DNA of 64,000 bases. Origin: Larix kaempferi. Lineage: Eukaryota; Streptophyta; Pinopsida; Pinales; Pinaceae. Under the pieces are notes generated by a model. The model was given only the letters and a program-made list of their open reading frames with translations, searched no databases and was not told the origin of the DNA. This document shows, one piece after another, positions 10,864-23,173 of the stretch (the stretch's first letter is position 1; each line of letters starts with the position of its first letter). The position numbers and the translations under genes were made by a program. The stretch is taken from positions 4,896,501 through 4,960,500 of the forward strand of contig BSBM01000461.1 of NCBI GenBank assembly GCA_027924585.1, given 5' to 3'.

Positions 10864-13800
10864 TTATATGCATTCTGTGTAACATACATCTGGCAGATCC
10901 TTCTTAATCATTATAAACTGTTCAAGTATTTCAAAATCATCGGTCAATATATCAATTATTGTCTTTCCAGTCAATCCTTTGACCAAACCTTCAAATTTTG
11001 AGTGATCCATACGAGCCTGTACTATCAATCTGTGATAATTTTCTTGAATCATTAATTTTCCATCGTCACTCCAAAAAGAAGGTATACCACATTCAAAAGG
11101 ATGAAGAAATAATTCCTTAAAATTTTGAACTTCAAGGACCATCCGTTGCGCCATGTCTTCTACTTCTTTAACAAGATCATTATTGCCAATCATTCTTCTT
11201 ACCCAAATGATGATTGATGGTCTGTCTTTGATTCCAAAACTCTGCATATCTAATTGGGTTAGAGTGTTTAAAAATTTGACTATATTTTGAGCTGTTTCTG
11301 AAGGCCTTTTGCATAATGTTTCGTTTTCCACTTTACACCTCTGCAGAGCTATGTTTGCTATAACATCTTTATCTGCTAACAAATTCAAATAAGACTAGAA
11401 TTTGGTGACTTACACTGATATCGCATCCCATATAAAGTGTTTATCTCCTTGTAATGGAAGTCGGCCTGTCAATCTATCCTTTAATTCATCAACTTTCTTT
11501 TGCAGTTGATTTTTATCACTCAAAGACTTTTTCTCTTCTCCAAAATTTTGAATTACTTCCTGTTTCAACTTCTGGTTTTCCGCTTTCAACTCTTCTATCT
11601 CTACATATTTTAGACTAAGTTCTGACATAGCACTGGTCAGTTCCTCGGTGGAGGACTTTTCCATTTTTCCTTCATTTGTACATAGAGGTTATCCCTTGGA
11701 TTCTCTGGCACTTACACAGTTTCAATCTGATTGGTATTCAACACTGAAATATGTGATAACAATTCAATCCTTTATTTTTCCCAAGCATGCTTTTCATCTT
11801 GTAACTTTAACATTTTACCTTTGTGATCCATCATTTCTTGATATATGGATTCATTTTATTGTTGTAATGCTATCAACTCTGGAGATTGCACATGCTGATT
11901 ATTTGTCACCTTCAATTTTTTCTTGAGGATTTGAATGGTATTATCGGGTATATTAATCGCATCAATATTAACTTCCATTTCAGAAAATTTCTCATCAGTC
12001 ACCACTGCAAACCTTGTAGTGTTTCTTCTTGGATCTGCAACTGTAAGAAGGGAAACTTCTTGTTCTGCCAACTTTCTAACATGAGGGTACAATTTTTGAG
12101 TTTCTTCCAAAGACTACTTCTTCTTTTCTGTATATTGTGAAATGACATAAGATCTAGACTTATACTAAGAGTTACTTCCAAATTCCTTTATTTCTAAAAA
12201 AGAATATTGCTTCATATTTGCAGGTGGTTGCGAAATCAAAGTAGTTTTTTCTGGAACAATTAAATCCTGTTCCTCCATACTAATAATTTCCTTCTGTCGT
12301 TCCACTTTTGATTTCTTGCTTGAAACTTCTACATTGACTTCCATACTATCAACTTCTGAAATAATTGTCTTACTGGTGATATTAGATTTAGTTGGTGTCT
12401 GAACCAACATTGCCAAATTTCCTCTTTGTTCCATATTCACTTCTTTCTTATCTTGTTCAAATTTTAATAAATTTTCCATTTCTTTTAATCCTTCTACTGT
12501 TTGATGATCACAATCCTTGTTTCTATTTTGATGTCTCCTTTGCGATATAATTTGATGAGGATCATAATTAATTCTTTCATCCTATTGGAAATCCATGATC
12601 TTCAATAATTTTTCTACTACAGTTAGGGTTGCCTTAGTCTTAATGATGAATGGACAAACTTTAAGAGGGAATTTCACATCTGATGATTTTTTGAAAGAAC
12701 CAAAATGTTCTTCTTTTGAATGCAACCTTTGTCTAATAAATTCTAAGGAAAAACCCTTGGTGTTAAAAAGGCCAGCAATAGATATGGTGCTCCAGTAAAA
12801 CCATACATTCTTATTATAGTATGTTCTTTATATAAGAACCAATCACCTATTCGGCCTTCTGGTGTAGGCTGCAAAGTTTCTTTCATTTCTTCCAACACTC
12901 AGGGAAATTCAACATTAAAAATAATTTTGTTAACTTCTGCCGTGATTGTATTGGTGAACTCAAACATATTGACCTGTTTAGGAAGGTCATGAGAAAAGAT
13001 GGTACCAAGAAAATTTGATTCTGAAATATTTGAATGCAAGAACAGGTTTAGGAGATATGACTGATATATGAAATGATTCAACTCATGGAAATTTACCAAC
13101 TGGACATGAATCGCTTCAGCTAGGAATTCATCAAAATTAAAACAACACACCGGACTCGACCGTGACTCGGGTGAAATTACTTGCAGAAGGAAACCTAACA
13201 TAACTTCCGTGATTGACTTATCACTATCTAGACCCAAAATTTGACTCAACAAGGACAAAAATAACTAGGTATCTCACTGAAAGACATCAATACTCAAAGG
13301 GAATGATAGGTTTTCATTCGACTGACCATCTTTCAAGATTTGTAATAAAAACTTGTCTTTTTCTGCCGGACTGCAGTTTCTATAAAACTTTACCAAATTT
13401 TCTTCGTTAAATGACTTAGGGTTTTGGGGAAATGTTTAAGGTAAACATAGAACCTGACGGAAAGTCTGCACATTTACTCGGCATCGAATTTTGGTCATAT
13501 TTACATTAACGATTACCCTTTCGGCCTGTGAATAATTCGCCGCACACCAAACAACAAATTTGGGGAAGTGTAGGGTTTGTTCGAAACAAAAATAATACAC
13601 ATAGGAACCAAAAAAATTAAATACATCCTTTCCCTACAACTTAAACTCGATTAATTTCTTTTTAGACTGCGAAATGTTACACACAGATAAAATAAGGTTG
13701 AAAATATCCCTTTCCTTATCAACTACAAGCTCCTCGTTTTCATGTGAAATTTCATTGAAGGGTATAAGGTCTTGGGTTTTCTCCATTTGGGAAACAAAAT

Positions 13801-13880
13801 CTAAACACTGAGGGTTTCGAGCTACCTGTGAAGTGATCTTGATGACTGCTGTTCTAGTTGACAAAGACAATGACGTGTTT
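10864..13880 (-). pseudogene. Decayed retroelement-type accessory ORF with coiled coils
   Basis: Minus-strand coding pieces in several frames. N-terminal part (13870-13634, 13258-12899) includes VCCFNFDEFLAEAIHVQLVN and GDWFLYKEHTIIRMYGF, a pattern I associate with large accessory proteins of plant retroelements. A charged middle (12479-12165) is followed by a clear coiled coil at 11664-11410 (MSELSLKYVEIEELKAENQK and onwards) and a C-terminal block at 11388-10864 (KFLNTLTQLDMQSFGIKDRP, MVLEVQNFKELFLHPFECGI). Frameshifts and stops separate the pieces. The gypsy element at 13,996 lies just beyond its N-terminal end. Function unknown; family assignment weak. Confidence 0.45.
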
Positions 13881-13990
13881 CCCGTGGCTTATTTTCCTCC
13901 AGGCAATAAGCGAAAAAAGCATTGTTTAAAACTTCGAAAAAAACCTTTTATATAACATATGCTTAGGTGCTTTTGGAACTTGCAATGAGT

Positions 13991-13995
13991 AGTTT
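13991..13995. other. Probable left target duplication of the gypsy element
   Basis: AGTTT flanks the left LTR; GGTTT flanks the right LTR (31026-31030). One mismatch, acceptable for an old insertion. Confidence 0.6.
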
Positions 13996-14810
13996 TGTTG
14001 ACACAAACCCAGTCTAAAGGGGTTCCTCACTCTGTCGATACCCAAAACACTGCGATCTCCCTGAGCATCGGCCCAGACAGGTTTTACCCTGTCCAGCAAC
14101 ACCTGCAGAGCAGATGAAGTCTCACCCAAGGTGTTCGAGGGAGAGCTGATGGAACCACGTTTCCGCCCAATGAACGAGGACCATGTGCATCTACTTATCG
14201 ACTTAGCGCAACATTATTTACCAGATCTAACTATTCAGCTTATGCATCAAACAAAATTTCATCAGCATTCAACAGATCTCATTACCAGCAAAAACATTAA
14301 TGCGCAAATAGATCTAATAGTATAATATCAATTAGAGCAGGGAAACATCGCATCATTCACAGATTCATATTTCATATCACATTCATAACAGGAAAACAAG
14401 AAAAGATACAATGATTCTGCTTAAGCTCTGTTATGTCATATTAACCTTTGCAACAAAATACAAATACATCAACACAGTTCTTCTGTCGTATACCTAGATT
14501 CAAAAGACCAAGATCAATATCCGATACCAAACATGCCGTCTTCTGCTATGATCATGATAAGGATGATACTAAAACTTTCAATGCTACATCTATTTATAGG
14601 CTTGCGCCTTTACATTCATGGTCCACTTAGACAGCCTCCTAACTACTTCTTAACAAGATCTACAAAAGAATGACCCTAACTCGCACAATGCTATCCAAAA
14701 TGACCCAAAAATACATAAAGTAATATAATTTCCGACTTGTGTGTGGTTTTCCTCCTTGCACGGCATCTTTGACCTTGCGCAGCTAACTCATCCAAACCCT
14801 CCTGCCAATA
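13996..14810 (-). repeat. Gypsy 3' LTR (815 bp)
   Basis: Starts TGTTGACACAAACC and ends CCTGCCAATA on the plus strand. It aligns over its whole length with 30191-31025; the 20-bp difference in length is explained exactly by AACATTCGTGACGGTTGCCC, present only in the right copy. Adjacent to a polypurine tract on the internal side. Confidence 0.93.
14590..14599 (-). promoter_or_regulatory. Candidate TATA box in gypsy LTR
   Basis: Minus strand reads CTATAAATAG inside the LTR. The same ten bases occur at the equivalent place in the other LTR (30785-30794). This is the likely core promoter of the element. Confidence 0.55.
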
Positions 14811-14820
14811 GGCCCCCAAC
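14811..14820 (-). other. Polypurine tract of gypsy element
   Basis: Minus strand TTGGGGGCC lies directly before the 3' LTR, where second-strand priming occurs. Short, with a pyrimidine pair at the end. Confidence 0.55.
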
Positions 14821-15099
14821 ACAATCTTGTGGCTTGCCCTTGATTCACGTCAGCTGGACATGGTGTATTCATTGATCTTTAGCCTGAAACCTTCGTACTG
14901 CTGACTGATCTCCCTAACTTGCTCCTTGGTCATCGCAGCGATCTCCCGACTCTCTGTCAAGTCCTACGTGAATGGGTGCTCAACCAGCTTATTAGCAACG
15001 ACCTCTTTACCTTCCTGCACGGCCTGCAGTGCAGAAAATTCCTTGACCGAAAGTTGCACGGCAATATCTTGGAACTCATCTAATTGCATAACCTACTTC

Positions 15100-17768
15100 C
15101 GCTGACTCTCTTGTGCCCTTGCAACTCATTGTTGTAACTCCTTCAGCTCCGCAGAATTGGTATCCTAAATCGCCAGTGGCAACACTCAGCGAAGCCTTCA
15201 TTCCTGCTAGCTATCCTTCTGCCTCCTGCACTAGCTTGGTCAGTTGCTCCAATTGCTCATCTTGGACTACACTGCCCCAAAATTATGCAGTCTCTTCAGT
15301 TACTTTTGCCACTTCTTTCTCCAACTCTCCTAGTTGGGTCGCCAACACCTCCATGGCGCTTTTCCTTTCTGCTACTTGCTCCAGTGGTGTGCTTGGTTGT
15401 ACCAAAGCTAGTAAGTCGACATTGTCTCGCTGCAACTGGGAAATAACGACCCCAATTCGCTGTGCTCTTTCGACCGCATCCAACTCCATGATGGGATCCA
15501 ATACATACTAACAGACGTCAAAAATTGCCTCTTCCAACCGCACTTTGTTGTCACAAAGGTTTTCTCTCTCCACCGTCAAGTGGTCTTGTTTCTTCTTCAG
15601 CTCCTCGATTGCTCTATCATTCTCCACACTTAGCCGCTCTTGCTCCTTCCTCAATTCTTCCACCTCTTTCTGTGCTTTAGCCTCTTTCTTTTGTGATTGC
15701 AAGAACTGACCGTTGATATTCTGTTCCCTATCTGCCAATTCCTGGTTGGCGACCGTCTGCATATGCACCAGCTTCTGCGTGGACAGCACATTGATGTTGA
15801 TGGAAAAAACTTGTAACTATTGTTGAGAGGTATGGCGATCCTCATTGTCGGTCGCAATCGCAGTTGGTGGAATTTGTACATTCCAAACCCACGTCCCAGT
15901 ACTGATTGAGCCAACATCCTGCAGAGGCACTACCTCCAGTTCCTTCTTCAAAACAACATCAAATAAAGAATCAAGTTGATTTTTTACCTTGCTGAAACCT
16001 TTTGCCGCCTACTTATTCATTTCTTCATCTCCCACATCCGTGGCATGTACGATGGCATCAATAAGTTGGTTCAGCTACGCTTCCATCCCTGGGCTTGCGC
16101 AACTTGTCATACCTTTTTTGTGTCACCCCTTCATTCTAGACTCCTCAAATGTGCGCTCTGCTTCCTCATCAATGGGTGTCAGCGACAACTCTTGGTCCGA
16201 GTCATAGTTATTCTGCTAGTCCATGTGATCATCTGGTGCATCTGTTAGTGGGCTCATCAATTCTTCTTCTAGGATAACTAGTTCCCTCCATTCGGTGGGC
16301 CAATAATCAACAATTTCCTCCAGCTCTTCGTCAGACAACTTGTATGTTGTTAGAAACCACCGCTTCTCTAGGTCATGCCGCGCTTGCACATGAATGGCGT
16401 GTGGCCCAATCGCAATCTGAGTAATCCATTGATAGTTCGTTATCACTACTTGAGACAATCGTGAAACCTTCACAAACACCTCCTGCAGCGCCTCCCAATA
16501 GAGCCAGAAGTGTGTTGTGCAGTCCTTAATCCGATCAACTTCCCACACCCACCAGAGGCTCTGGTAGCGTGCGCCCTTACAAACCTTGACTGCATCCACA
16601 TCCATACCTTGATAATATTCTCGCTCCATCCAAGCGACAAGCATGATTAATATCAACAACTAACTATATGTGAACGGTCGCTTTCCCGCTTGGACTGCCA
16701 TCGCGTCCTCTGTCAACTAGTTCAGTAAAAAGAGCGACCAGTTCATTTGGACCCCTTGTGCACACATCTCGGCGCATGCAATGACCCCTGAGTTACCTTA
16801 TTTGGGTCGGTTATTCCTGACTAGTTTAGTAGCCAAAATCCTTGCCCCGATGCACACTACTTGATCATTGATGCTGTCAATGCAGTATGCCTGTCCGTTA
16901 CACTACAAATCATAACGCATCCTCAACTTCGCCGCGAGCTTCTTATCATTATTTTTCCTTTGGAAATACTGCGAGGGGTCTGGCCCATCCTTAGGCAACC
17001 CCGTGATCTCGGAAATAAGGTCGACCGTGACTGCGACCGATCTGTCCAGCCATAAAATCCCACCATGGAAACAGGCCAAAATATGCTTTACGAAGGCATT
17101 TGCCTCAGTCATCCACCCAAAATGTGACATGTTGATCAATCCCAATAGTCCTGCCTGATTCAATCTGTGCACCCAATCATGTGGAATGCATTGTGTTAGG
17201 CCACCACCAACTGCTACCGCCGGCACATATGGATCCATCATAACATCCCCCAATGCAAGCAGATCATGGTCATCATACTTCATCTGCATCAGTGCAGGCA
17301 CAATGTCTGTGGTGCATACCATGCCTTGTGGTATTGTCGACATCCTAACTTGGTATCTTTGATTCTTGGTAAGCTTTCGGGGCTACGCACTGGGTTGGTA
17401 GGGAGGTACATACCCAAGGATATCTGTAGCGGATACCCCTGCGCGAGTTTTTGATTCCACAACTATTGGGCTTGATGGACTCGTGTGGGCAGGTACCTCC
17501 ACCTGTAATTGTGCAGATGATCGATTCTGCCTCTTTTGTGCTCCTGAGGAGCTAGGCTGCTGCCCCCCCTCCTCTTCTTTGGGATTGACGATGACCTGAC
17601 CGACATACTAGAAACTTCCTCCTCAATGGTTACAGGGACGACTGGTGATTCCTGTTCACTTGAAATCTCAACCGTGTCTGGTTCACTATGCATGCTACAC
17701 CAGTGTGCTGCAACTCCCAATGGGTGATCAACCTCAACTCGCTTGGAAACTCGCTCAATGCAAGGCAA
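15100..17768 (-). pseudogene. Extra ORF between pol and 3' LTR of the gypsy element
   Basis: From 17343 down to 15283 the minus strand stays in one reading frame with only point stops (for example after MRYDL at 16903 and after DDHMD at 16216). Recognisable stretches: MSHFGWMTEANAFVKHILAC, VDLISEITGLPKDGPDPSQY, QGMDVDAVKVCKGARYQSLW, FWLYWEALQEV, and near the end a strong coiled coil (EVEELRKEQERLSVENDRAI and onwards, 15789-15508, continuing to 15283). An N-terminal Ser/Arg/Lys-rich part (17768-17463) is in another frame. I have seen this protein with plant gypsy elements but know no function. Its place after integrase is the env position in retroviruses, though no signal peptide or membrane segment is evident, so env-like is not supported. 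Confidence 0.65.
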
Positions 17769-18201
17769 CTCTGCTCTACAACTCTACTCAGCCTGGCCCA
17801 ATTCAACCCACTACAACCTAGCTCAATTCACACTTTTCATAATGGTGACTTCCAACTGGATTCGGCCCCTTCTTATAGCGCCAAAACATTTCCTCAACCA
17901 TTATGACCAAATCAACCCGATCATCATGACCAAATCATGCATTAACTGCCCGAATATGCTGTCGATCCAGTCAATCTAACAGTCGGACCCACCATAAATA
18001 CATGTCACATCGATGAGCATCGTTAGTTAACTACTTTTAACTGTTTGCATTTATTGCTGATTTGACTATGTCGCGGCCCTGCAGTCATCGCGACATGGAT
18101 TCCTAACTTCGATACCATCTCTCCTACTGGCACATCCCATCCATGCTGGTGCGCCATCCTTCCACCTAGCATCCTCTTTTTGTTTTTTCTTGTGCAATTC
18201 C

Positions 18202-18633
18202 TTAAGCATCACGCGGCTCCGGGCCCATCCTGTAGGGCTTCAGCCTGCTACCGTTCACTAGCTTTGGCAGCATTACTCCATCTAACTGCTGCAACTGTAC
18301 TACGCCGCTTGAAGTAATGAAACTAATGAGATATGGACCTAGCCAATGCATCTATAACTTACCTAGATTCTTCATGAACTTGCTGTCATATAACAACACC
18401 AAGTCACCTTGCTGAAACTATTTGCTTTTAATATGTTGATCGTGCCAAGCTTTTTGTCGATCCTTCTCGACGCGCTGGTGAAAACCTGCGACAAAGCAGT
18501 CTTCCTCAAGTTGTATCAACTGCGCCAATTGTTCTTCTAACGCTGCTTCGTCATCCATTCCTGTTGTAGCCGCTATGCGCAAACTCGGAACAATGTACTC
18601 CATAGGCATGACTTCCTCTTGCCCATACACCAA
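18202..18633 (-). pseudogene. Gypsy integrase C-terminus
   Basis: Continuation of the integrase beyond the copia insertion. The minus strand reads KLVYGQEEVMPMEYIVPSLR, then RQKAWHDQHIKSK (stop), then GDLVLLYDSKFMKN, MHWLGPY and LVNGSRLKPYRMGP before a TAA at 18202-18204. These are typical of the C-terminal DNA-binding part of gypsy integrases; no chromodomain is seen. Removing the copia element and one TTTGA copy rejoins it to the segment ending at 23616. Confidence 0.8.
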
Positions 18634-18638
18634 TTTGA
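18634..18638. other. Copia target-site duplication, left copy
   Basis: TTTGA immediately before the left LTR; the identical TTTGA follows the right LTR at 23616-23620. Confidence 0.95.
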
Positions 18639-19135
18639 TGTTAGAAAAACAAGATTGCAGAGCAATAACAATAAACAGAAATGAAAATATAATCACACAC
18701 ACATTACAAGAGAGAAACAAATATATCGTGGTTCACCCAACTTGGGATATGTCCACACTGAAGTTTCCAGTCCTTATTATTATACCGTCCAGCAAAGTGA
18801 AGGGATACAACCTGCAGCACAACCGTTGCACTTCCTCTTCACTGTCTCACAGTCTCTCTTCTGATCTTAGAGATATTTACAATGCATAAAACCTAATACA
18901 TCAACCCTAGCCATGTTACAATGTCTTTCTTTTATAAGGGAAATACAATGGGAAAATACCACGGTTTACCCAAAACCATGGGCCCGAAAACTGGTGGCGA
19001 AAACAACCCCAAAAATTTTTCTTGGGGGCATTTCCCCTAAACCCCAAAGTAGGGGCATGAGTGTACAGTCCTTTGAGGTGCACGGCTAAGACAATATCAT
19101 TTATGAGACTCGAAGATCTGGCTCCACAAGCAACA
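18639..19135 (-). repeat. Copia 3' LTR (497 bp)
   Basis: Begins TGTTAGAAAAACA and ends CAAGCAACA on the plus strand. It has 55 bp (GGCGAAAACAACCCC and following, about 18991-19050) absent from the other LTR; otherwise the two are the same length. Confidence 0.95.
18929..18938 (-). promoter_or_regulatory. Candidate TATA box in copia LTR
   Basis: Minus strand CTTATAAAAG, conserved at 23464-23473 in the other LTR. Confidence 0.5.
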
Positions 19136-19148
19136 ATCTCCCACTTGG
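19136..19148 (-). other. Polypurine tract of copia element
   Basis: Minus strand AAGTGGGAGAT directly abuts the 3' LTR. Confidence 0.7.
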
Positions 19149-19215
19149 ATATTGATCACAACAACTCCACCGCTGCTGTACTTGGTGGACCTTGGACTTG
19201 GCAACTTTCTCCTCT

Positions 19216-20903
19216 TCACCTTCATGCTAGAAGGCCAACTAAAACCAAGCACAAACTCAATTTCTCTCTGGTCACTACCTTTGTGAACATGTTTGCAGGA
19301 TTCTTGCTAGTATGTATCTTTTCCAGCTTCAACAGTTCATCTTCCAGGACAGAGCGTATGAAATGGTACTTGAGCTGTATATGTTTAGTCCTTGAATGAA
19401 ATTCTGAGTTCTTTGCAAGATGAATGGCACTCTGGCTGTCACTATACAACCTACTATCCTTCTGCTTCTTATCCAATTCCTCCATAAACCTCTGCAACCA
19501 AATCATCTCTTTACTAGCCTATGTAATAGCAACATACTCTGCTTCTGTTGTTGAAAGTGCAACAACCTTCTACAGTTTCAAAATCCAACTTACTGTTGTT
19601 CCACCTACAGTAAACACATACCATGTGGTGCTTCTCCTGCTATCCTTATCACCTGCCATATCTGCATCAACATATCCCTGTAGAACAGTGTCTGAATCTC
19701 CAAAACATAATGCCTGAGTGGTAGTACCTCTCAAATACCTGAGAATCCACTGTACTGCCTTCCAATATTCTTTACCTGGATTGTTCATATATCTGCTCAC
19801 AACTCCCACTGCTTGTGCAATATCTGGTCTTGTGCACACCATGGCATACATCAAGCTGCAAACTGTTGATTGATAGGGAATCTTGGACATGTAATCTGTC
19901 TCTTCCTGTGTCCTGGGACACATTTCCTTACTTAGATTGAAATGGATGGCCAAAGGTGTACTTACTGGTTTTGCATTTTGCATTCTGAACCTCTCCAACA
20001 CCTTTTGTATGTACTCACTCTAAGACAATGTCAATTTGTGATTTTTCCTGTCTCTCGTTATTCTCATACCAAGGATTTGCTTTGCAGCACCCAAATCCTT
20101 CATCGCAAATGAATTAGCTAGCTTCCTTTTGAGTACATTTATATCCTGCATGTTAGACCCTGCAACAAGCATGTCATCCACATACAATAACAATATAATA
20201 TATTTTTCATTGTCTAGCTTCTTGAAATAAACACAATGGTCAGAATGACATCTACTATAACCTTGTTCTGTCATAAACCTGTCAAATTTTAAATACCATT
20301 GCCTTGGAGCTTGCTTCAAGCCATACAAGCTCTTTTCAACCTACATACCAAGTTCTCCTTACCTTTGACCTCATACCCTTGTGGCTGCTGCATATATATC
20401 TCTTCCTCCAAATCTCCATGGACAAAGGCTGTTTTTACATCTAACTGTTCAAGATGCAAATCTTCTATCACCACTAGACTTAAGATAGTCCTAATTGAAG
20501 TCATCTTAACAATAGGAGAAAATATTTCATCAAAATCTATACCTTTCTTTTGTGCAAACCCCTTTACAACAAGTCTGGCCTTGTACTGCTTCTTACCTCC
20601 TTCTTCTTCCTTCAACCTGTAAATCCATTTGTTCTGCAATGCTCTTTTAGCAGCAAGCAACTGAACCAAATCCCAAGTCTGGTTTCCTACCAATGAGTCC
20701 ATCTCCTCATTCATGCCTTGCTCCCACTTCTTTCTAGTTTCCACCTGCATTGCTTCTTCATAACATTCTGGTTCACGAGCATCAGTCATCAACAAATAAT
20801 ACATTGAAGGAGAGTATCGTTCAGGGAATCTACTTAACCTGGTAGATCTTCTTGCAGTTGTAGGAGTTTCAGGAACTTGTTGCTGTTCTTGATTTTTTGG
20901 CAC
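19216..20903 (-). pseudogene. Copia reverse transcriptase and RNase H
   Basis: Copies element RNA into DNA. Minus strand: linker, then WEQGMNEEMDSLVGNQTWDL, KWIYRLKEEEGGKKQYKARL, LDVKTAFVHGDLEEEIYMQQ, a one-base shift in an A-run near 20335, then SLYGLKQAPRQW, the catalytic LLLYVDDM, and TRPDIAQAVG. RNase H carries VDADMAGD, STTEAEYVAI and SDSQSAIHLAKN. Stops: TAG in the RT near 20343 in the shifted frame only, one after HKLTLS (20020), one after WILKL (19570) and one after YVAIT. Motifs are well preserved, so loss of function comes from point lesions. Confidence 0.93.
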
Positions 20904-20963
20904 CTTTGGAACTTCATTTTCTGTAATTTCATCAAGTACTGTGTACTATGTGTTTTCCTTTTC

Positions 20964-22240
20964 CTATTTCTTTCTCTGCAATTGATCTTTATACATGACC
21001 TTTTCATTGAATATGACATCTCTATTTCTAATAATTTTGTGATTTTCATAATTCCATAAACGATAAACAAAATCATCAACCCCATATCCAATAAAGGTAC
21101 ATTTCTTGGATTTAGCTTCAAGCTTTGTTCTATTTTCTTTATCAATATGGACAAATGCTTCACAACCAAACTTTCTCAGAAATGAATAGTTTACCTTTTT
21201 ATCTGCCCATGCCTCCTCTGGAATACCACCATCCAAAGCACTTGAAGGTCCTCTATTTATTAAATAAACAACAGTATTTACAGCATCCGCCCAAAACTGT
21301 AAGGGCAACCTTGCATGTAGTCTCATACACCTTGCACGATCCATGATCATTCTATTCATCCTTTCCGACACACCATTTTCTTATGGTGTTTCTGGGACTG
21401 TCTTCTCTCTATGAATCCCATGGTATGAATAGTAACTATCAAACTCCTTGCCGCAGTACTCACCTCCATTATCAGATCTGAGACACTTCAACCTTTTTCT
21501 TGTCTCATTCTCAACCAAAGCTTTCCACTTCTTAAAAGTAGCAAACACATCAGATTTATGTCTAATGTAATAAACCCAAGTTTTCCTAGTTGCATCATCA
21601 ATAAATGTAACATAATAATGAGAGCCACCAAGAGATTGTACCTGAGCCGGTCCCCATACATTTGTATTCACTAGATCTAACTTTTCATTCTTCTTATGTT
21701 TCCCAACCTTGAGAAATCTAACTCTCTTCTGTTTTCCATAAACACAGTTCTCACAGAATTCCAAACTTACATGCTTCAAATCTAGTAGCAACTTCCTTGA
21801 GTGGAGAATCTGCATGCCCTTCTCACTCATGTGGCCAAGCCTATGATGCCACAATGTTGTATCTGTTCCTGTGGAAGCTAAAGAGATAGAATGGTCAGTA
21901 TTATGAGGACATAAATACAATGTACCTACCCTATCTCCTTTTGCTATCACCATTGATCCTTTAGTGATCTTCCACCACTTTTCTCCAAATGTAGATAGAC
22001 AGCCGCCATCTCCCAACTGCCCTGTTGAGATCAAATTTCTTTTCATAGCAGAAATATGCCTAACATCTTTTAAAACCCAGTCAGTTCCATTCTTAACTTT
22101 TATATATACCTTACCCATTCCAGCAATTTTACATGGCTCATCATCACCCAATAAAACATGTCCAAAATCGCCTGGAACATAATCATGAAAGTATTTCCTA
22201 TGGGGTGTAGCATGACATGAAGCCCCTGAATCTACTACTT
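20964..22240 (-). pseudogene. Copia protease and integrase
   Basis: Minus strand. Protease active site DSGAS is intact at about 22219-22235. Integrase starts with the HHCC zinc site (WHHRLGHM ... CENCVYG), then LDLVNTNVWGP where the family has TDVWGP: the first catalytic Asp is Asn here. The second Asp is in LRSDNGGEYC and the Glu in ENGVSERMNR, just after a TAA stop at 21381 (Gln codon by position). The C-terminal part runs to KFGCEAFVHIDKENRTKLEA and FIGYGVDDFVYRLW. Stop codon plus D-to-N change make it inactive. Confidence 0.93.
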
Positions 22241-22299
22241 AATAATCACTTGTATTATCTAATGCAAGAATCAAAGCATCTTGTAACACATCACCTGCT

Positions 22300-23107
22300 A
22301 CATTTGCTTCCTAGGTAGTTTCCTTTGTACATCTCCTTTCTTCTTTAGAGATCTGCAGTCTTTCTTCAGATGTCATTTCTTTCCATAGTTCCAGCACTCT
22401 ATCTTTCCTAGTCTGGACTTGGATCTGCCCGTTTTAGACTTCCCACGATTACCTTGGCTCTTTTATCTCTCCTTTTGTCTTCCCCTGGTTTCCATGGTCA
22501 ACGCATTACTTGATGTCTCACCTGTGCTTTTTCTTCGCATTTCCTCGTTAAGAATAACACCATTAACATCATCAAATTTCAAGGTGTTTGAACCAGAGAC
22601 AAAGTTACTTACAACCATGACCAAGCTATTCCATCTTTCTGGCAATGAACACAAGATTAGAAGAGCCCTAAACTCATCGTCAAAGTTCACACTTGCAGAA
22701 CTTAGTTGATTTGTAACCGTATTAAACTCATTTAAATGTTCAGTAACAGATCCACCTTTAGACATCTTCATATTAAATAAATGCTTCATTAGAATTACCT
22801 TGTTGGAGGCCAAGGGTTTTTCATACAGCTTACCCAGTGCACTCATCAAACCCTCCATTGTCGTTTCTTTTGAGATATTGAAAGACACCGACGAAGCCAG
22901 GCTCACTCGTATTGTTCCCAGAGCCTTTCTGTCAAGAACCTCCCATTCGTCGTCCTTCATGGCCGCCGGCTGCTTTGCTCTTCCTCCCAACGGAAGGAAT
23001 AGATCCTTCTGGTACAGATATTCCTCCATTTGCATCTTCCATAACTGGAAGTTTTGGCCGTTAAAATTCTCGACCTTAAACTTTCTTTCTTCTGCCATTG
23101 CTCCCAC
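22300..23107 (-). pseudogene. Copia gag
   Basis: Capsid-type protein. Open from the ATG at 23107 (MGAMAEERKFKVENFNGQNF) to 22463, with LASNKVILMKHLFNMKMSKG, VTEHLNEFNTV and LILCSLPERWNSLVM, typical of copia gag. Beyond a stop at 22463 the frame reads on into a degenerate CCHC zinc knuckle (ECWNYGKK, stop, HLKKDC) in which the second Cys is Tyr. The ATG lies about 60 bp after the primer-binding site. Confidence 0.9.
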
Positions 23108-23156
23108 TCGAACCAGAAACCCTAGCTTCCTGCAGGTTTATCTGCCAAATAGACCT

Positions 23157-23171
23157 TCGGCTTTGATACCA
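23157..23171 (-). other. Copia primer-binding site
   Basis: Minus strand TTGGTATCAAAGCCG next to the 5' LTR. It matches the initiator-methionine tRNA 3' end (TGGTATCAGAGC type) with one difference. Confidence 0.85.
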
Positions 23172-23173
23172 AT

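Noticed and set aside
15100-17768. Retroviral envelope gene in the gypsy element
   Set aside because: Position fits, but no signal peptide, transmembrane helix or cleavage site is evident.
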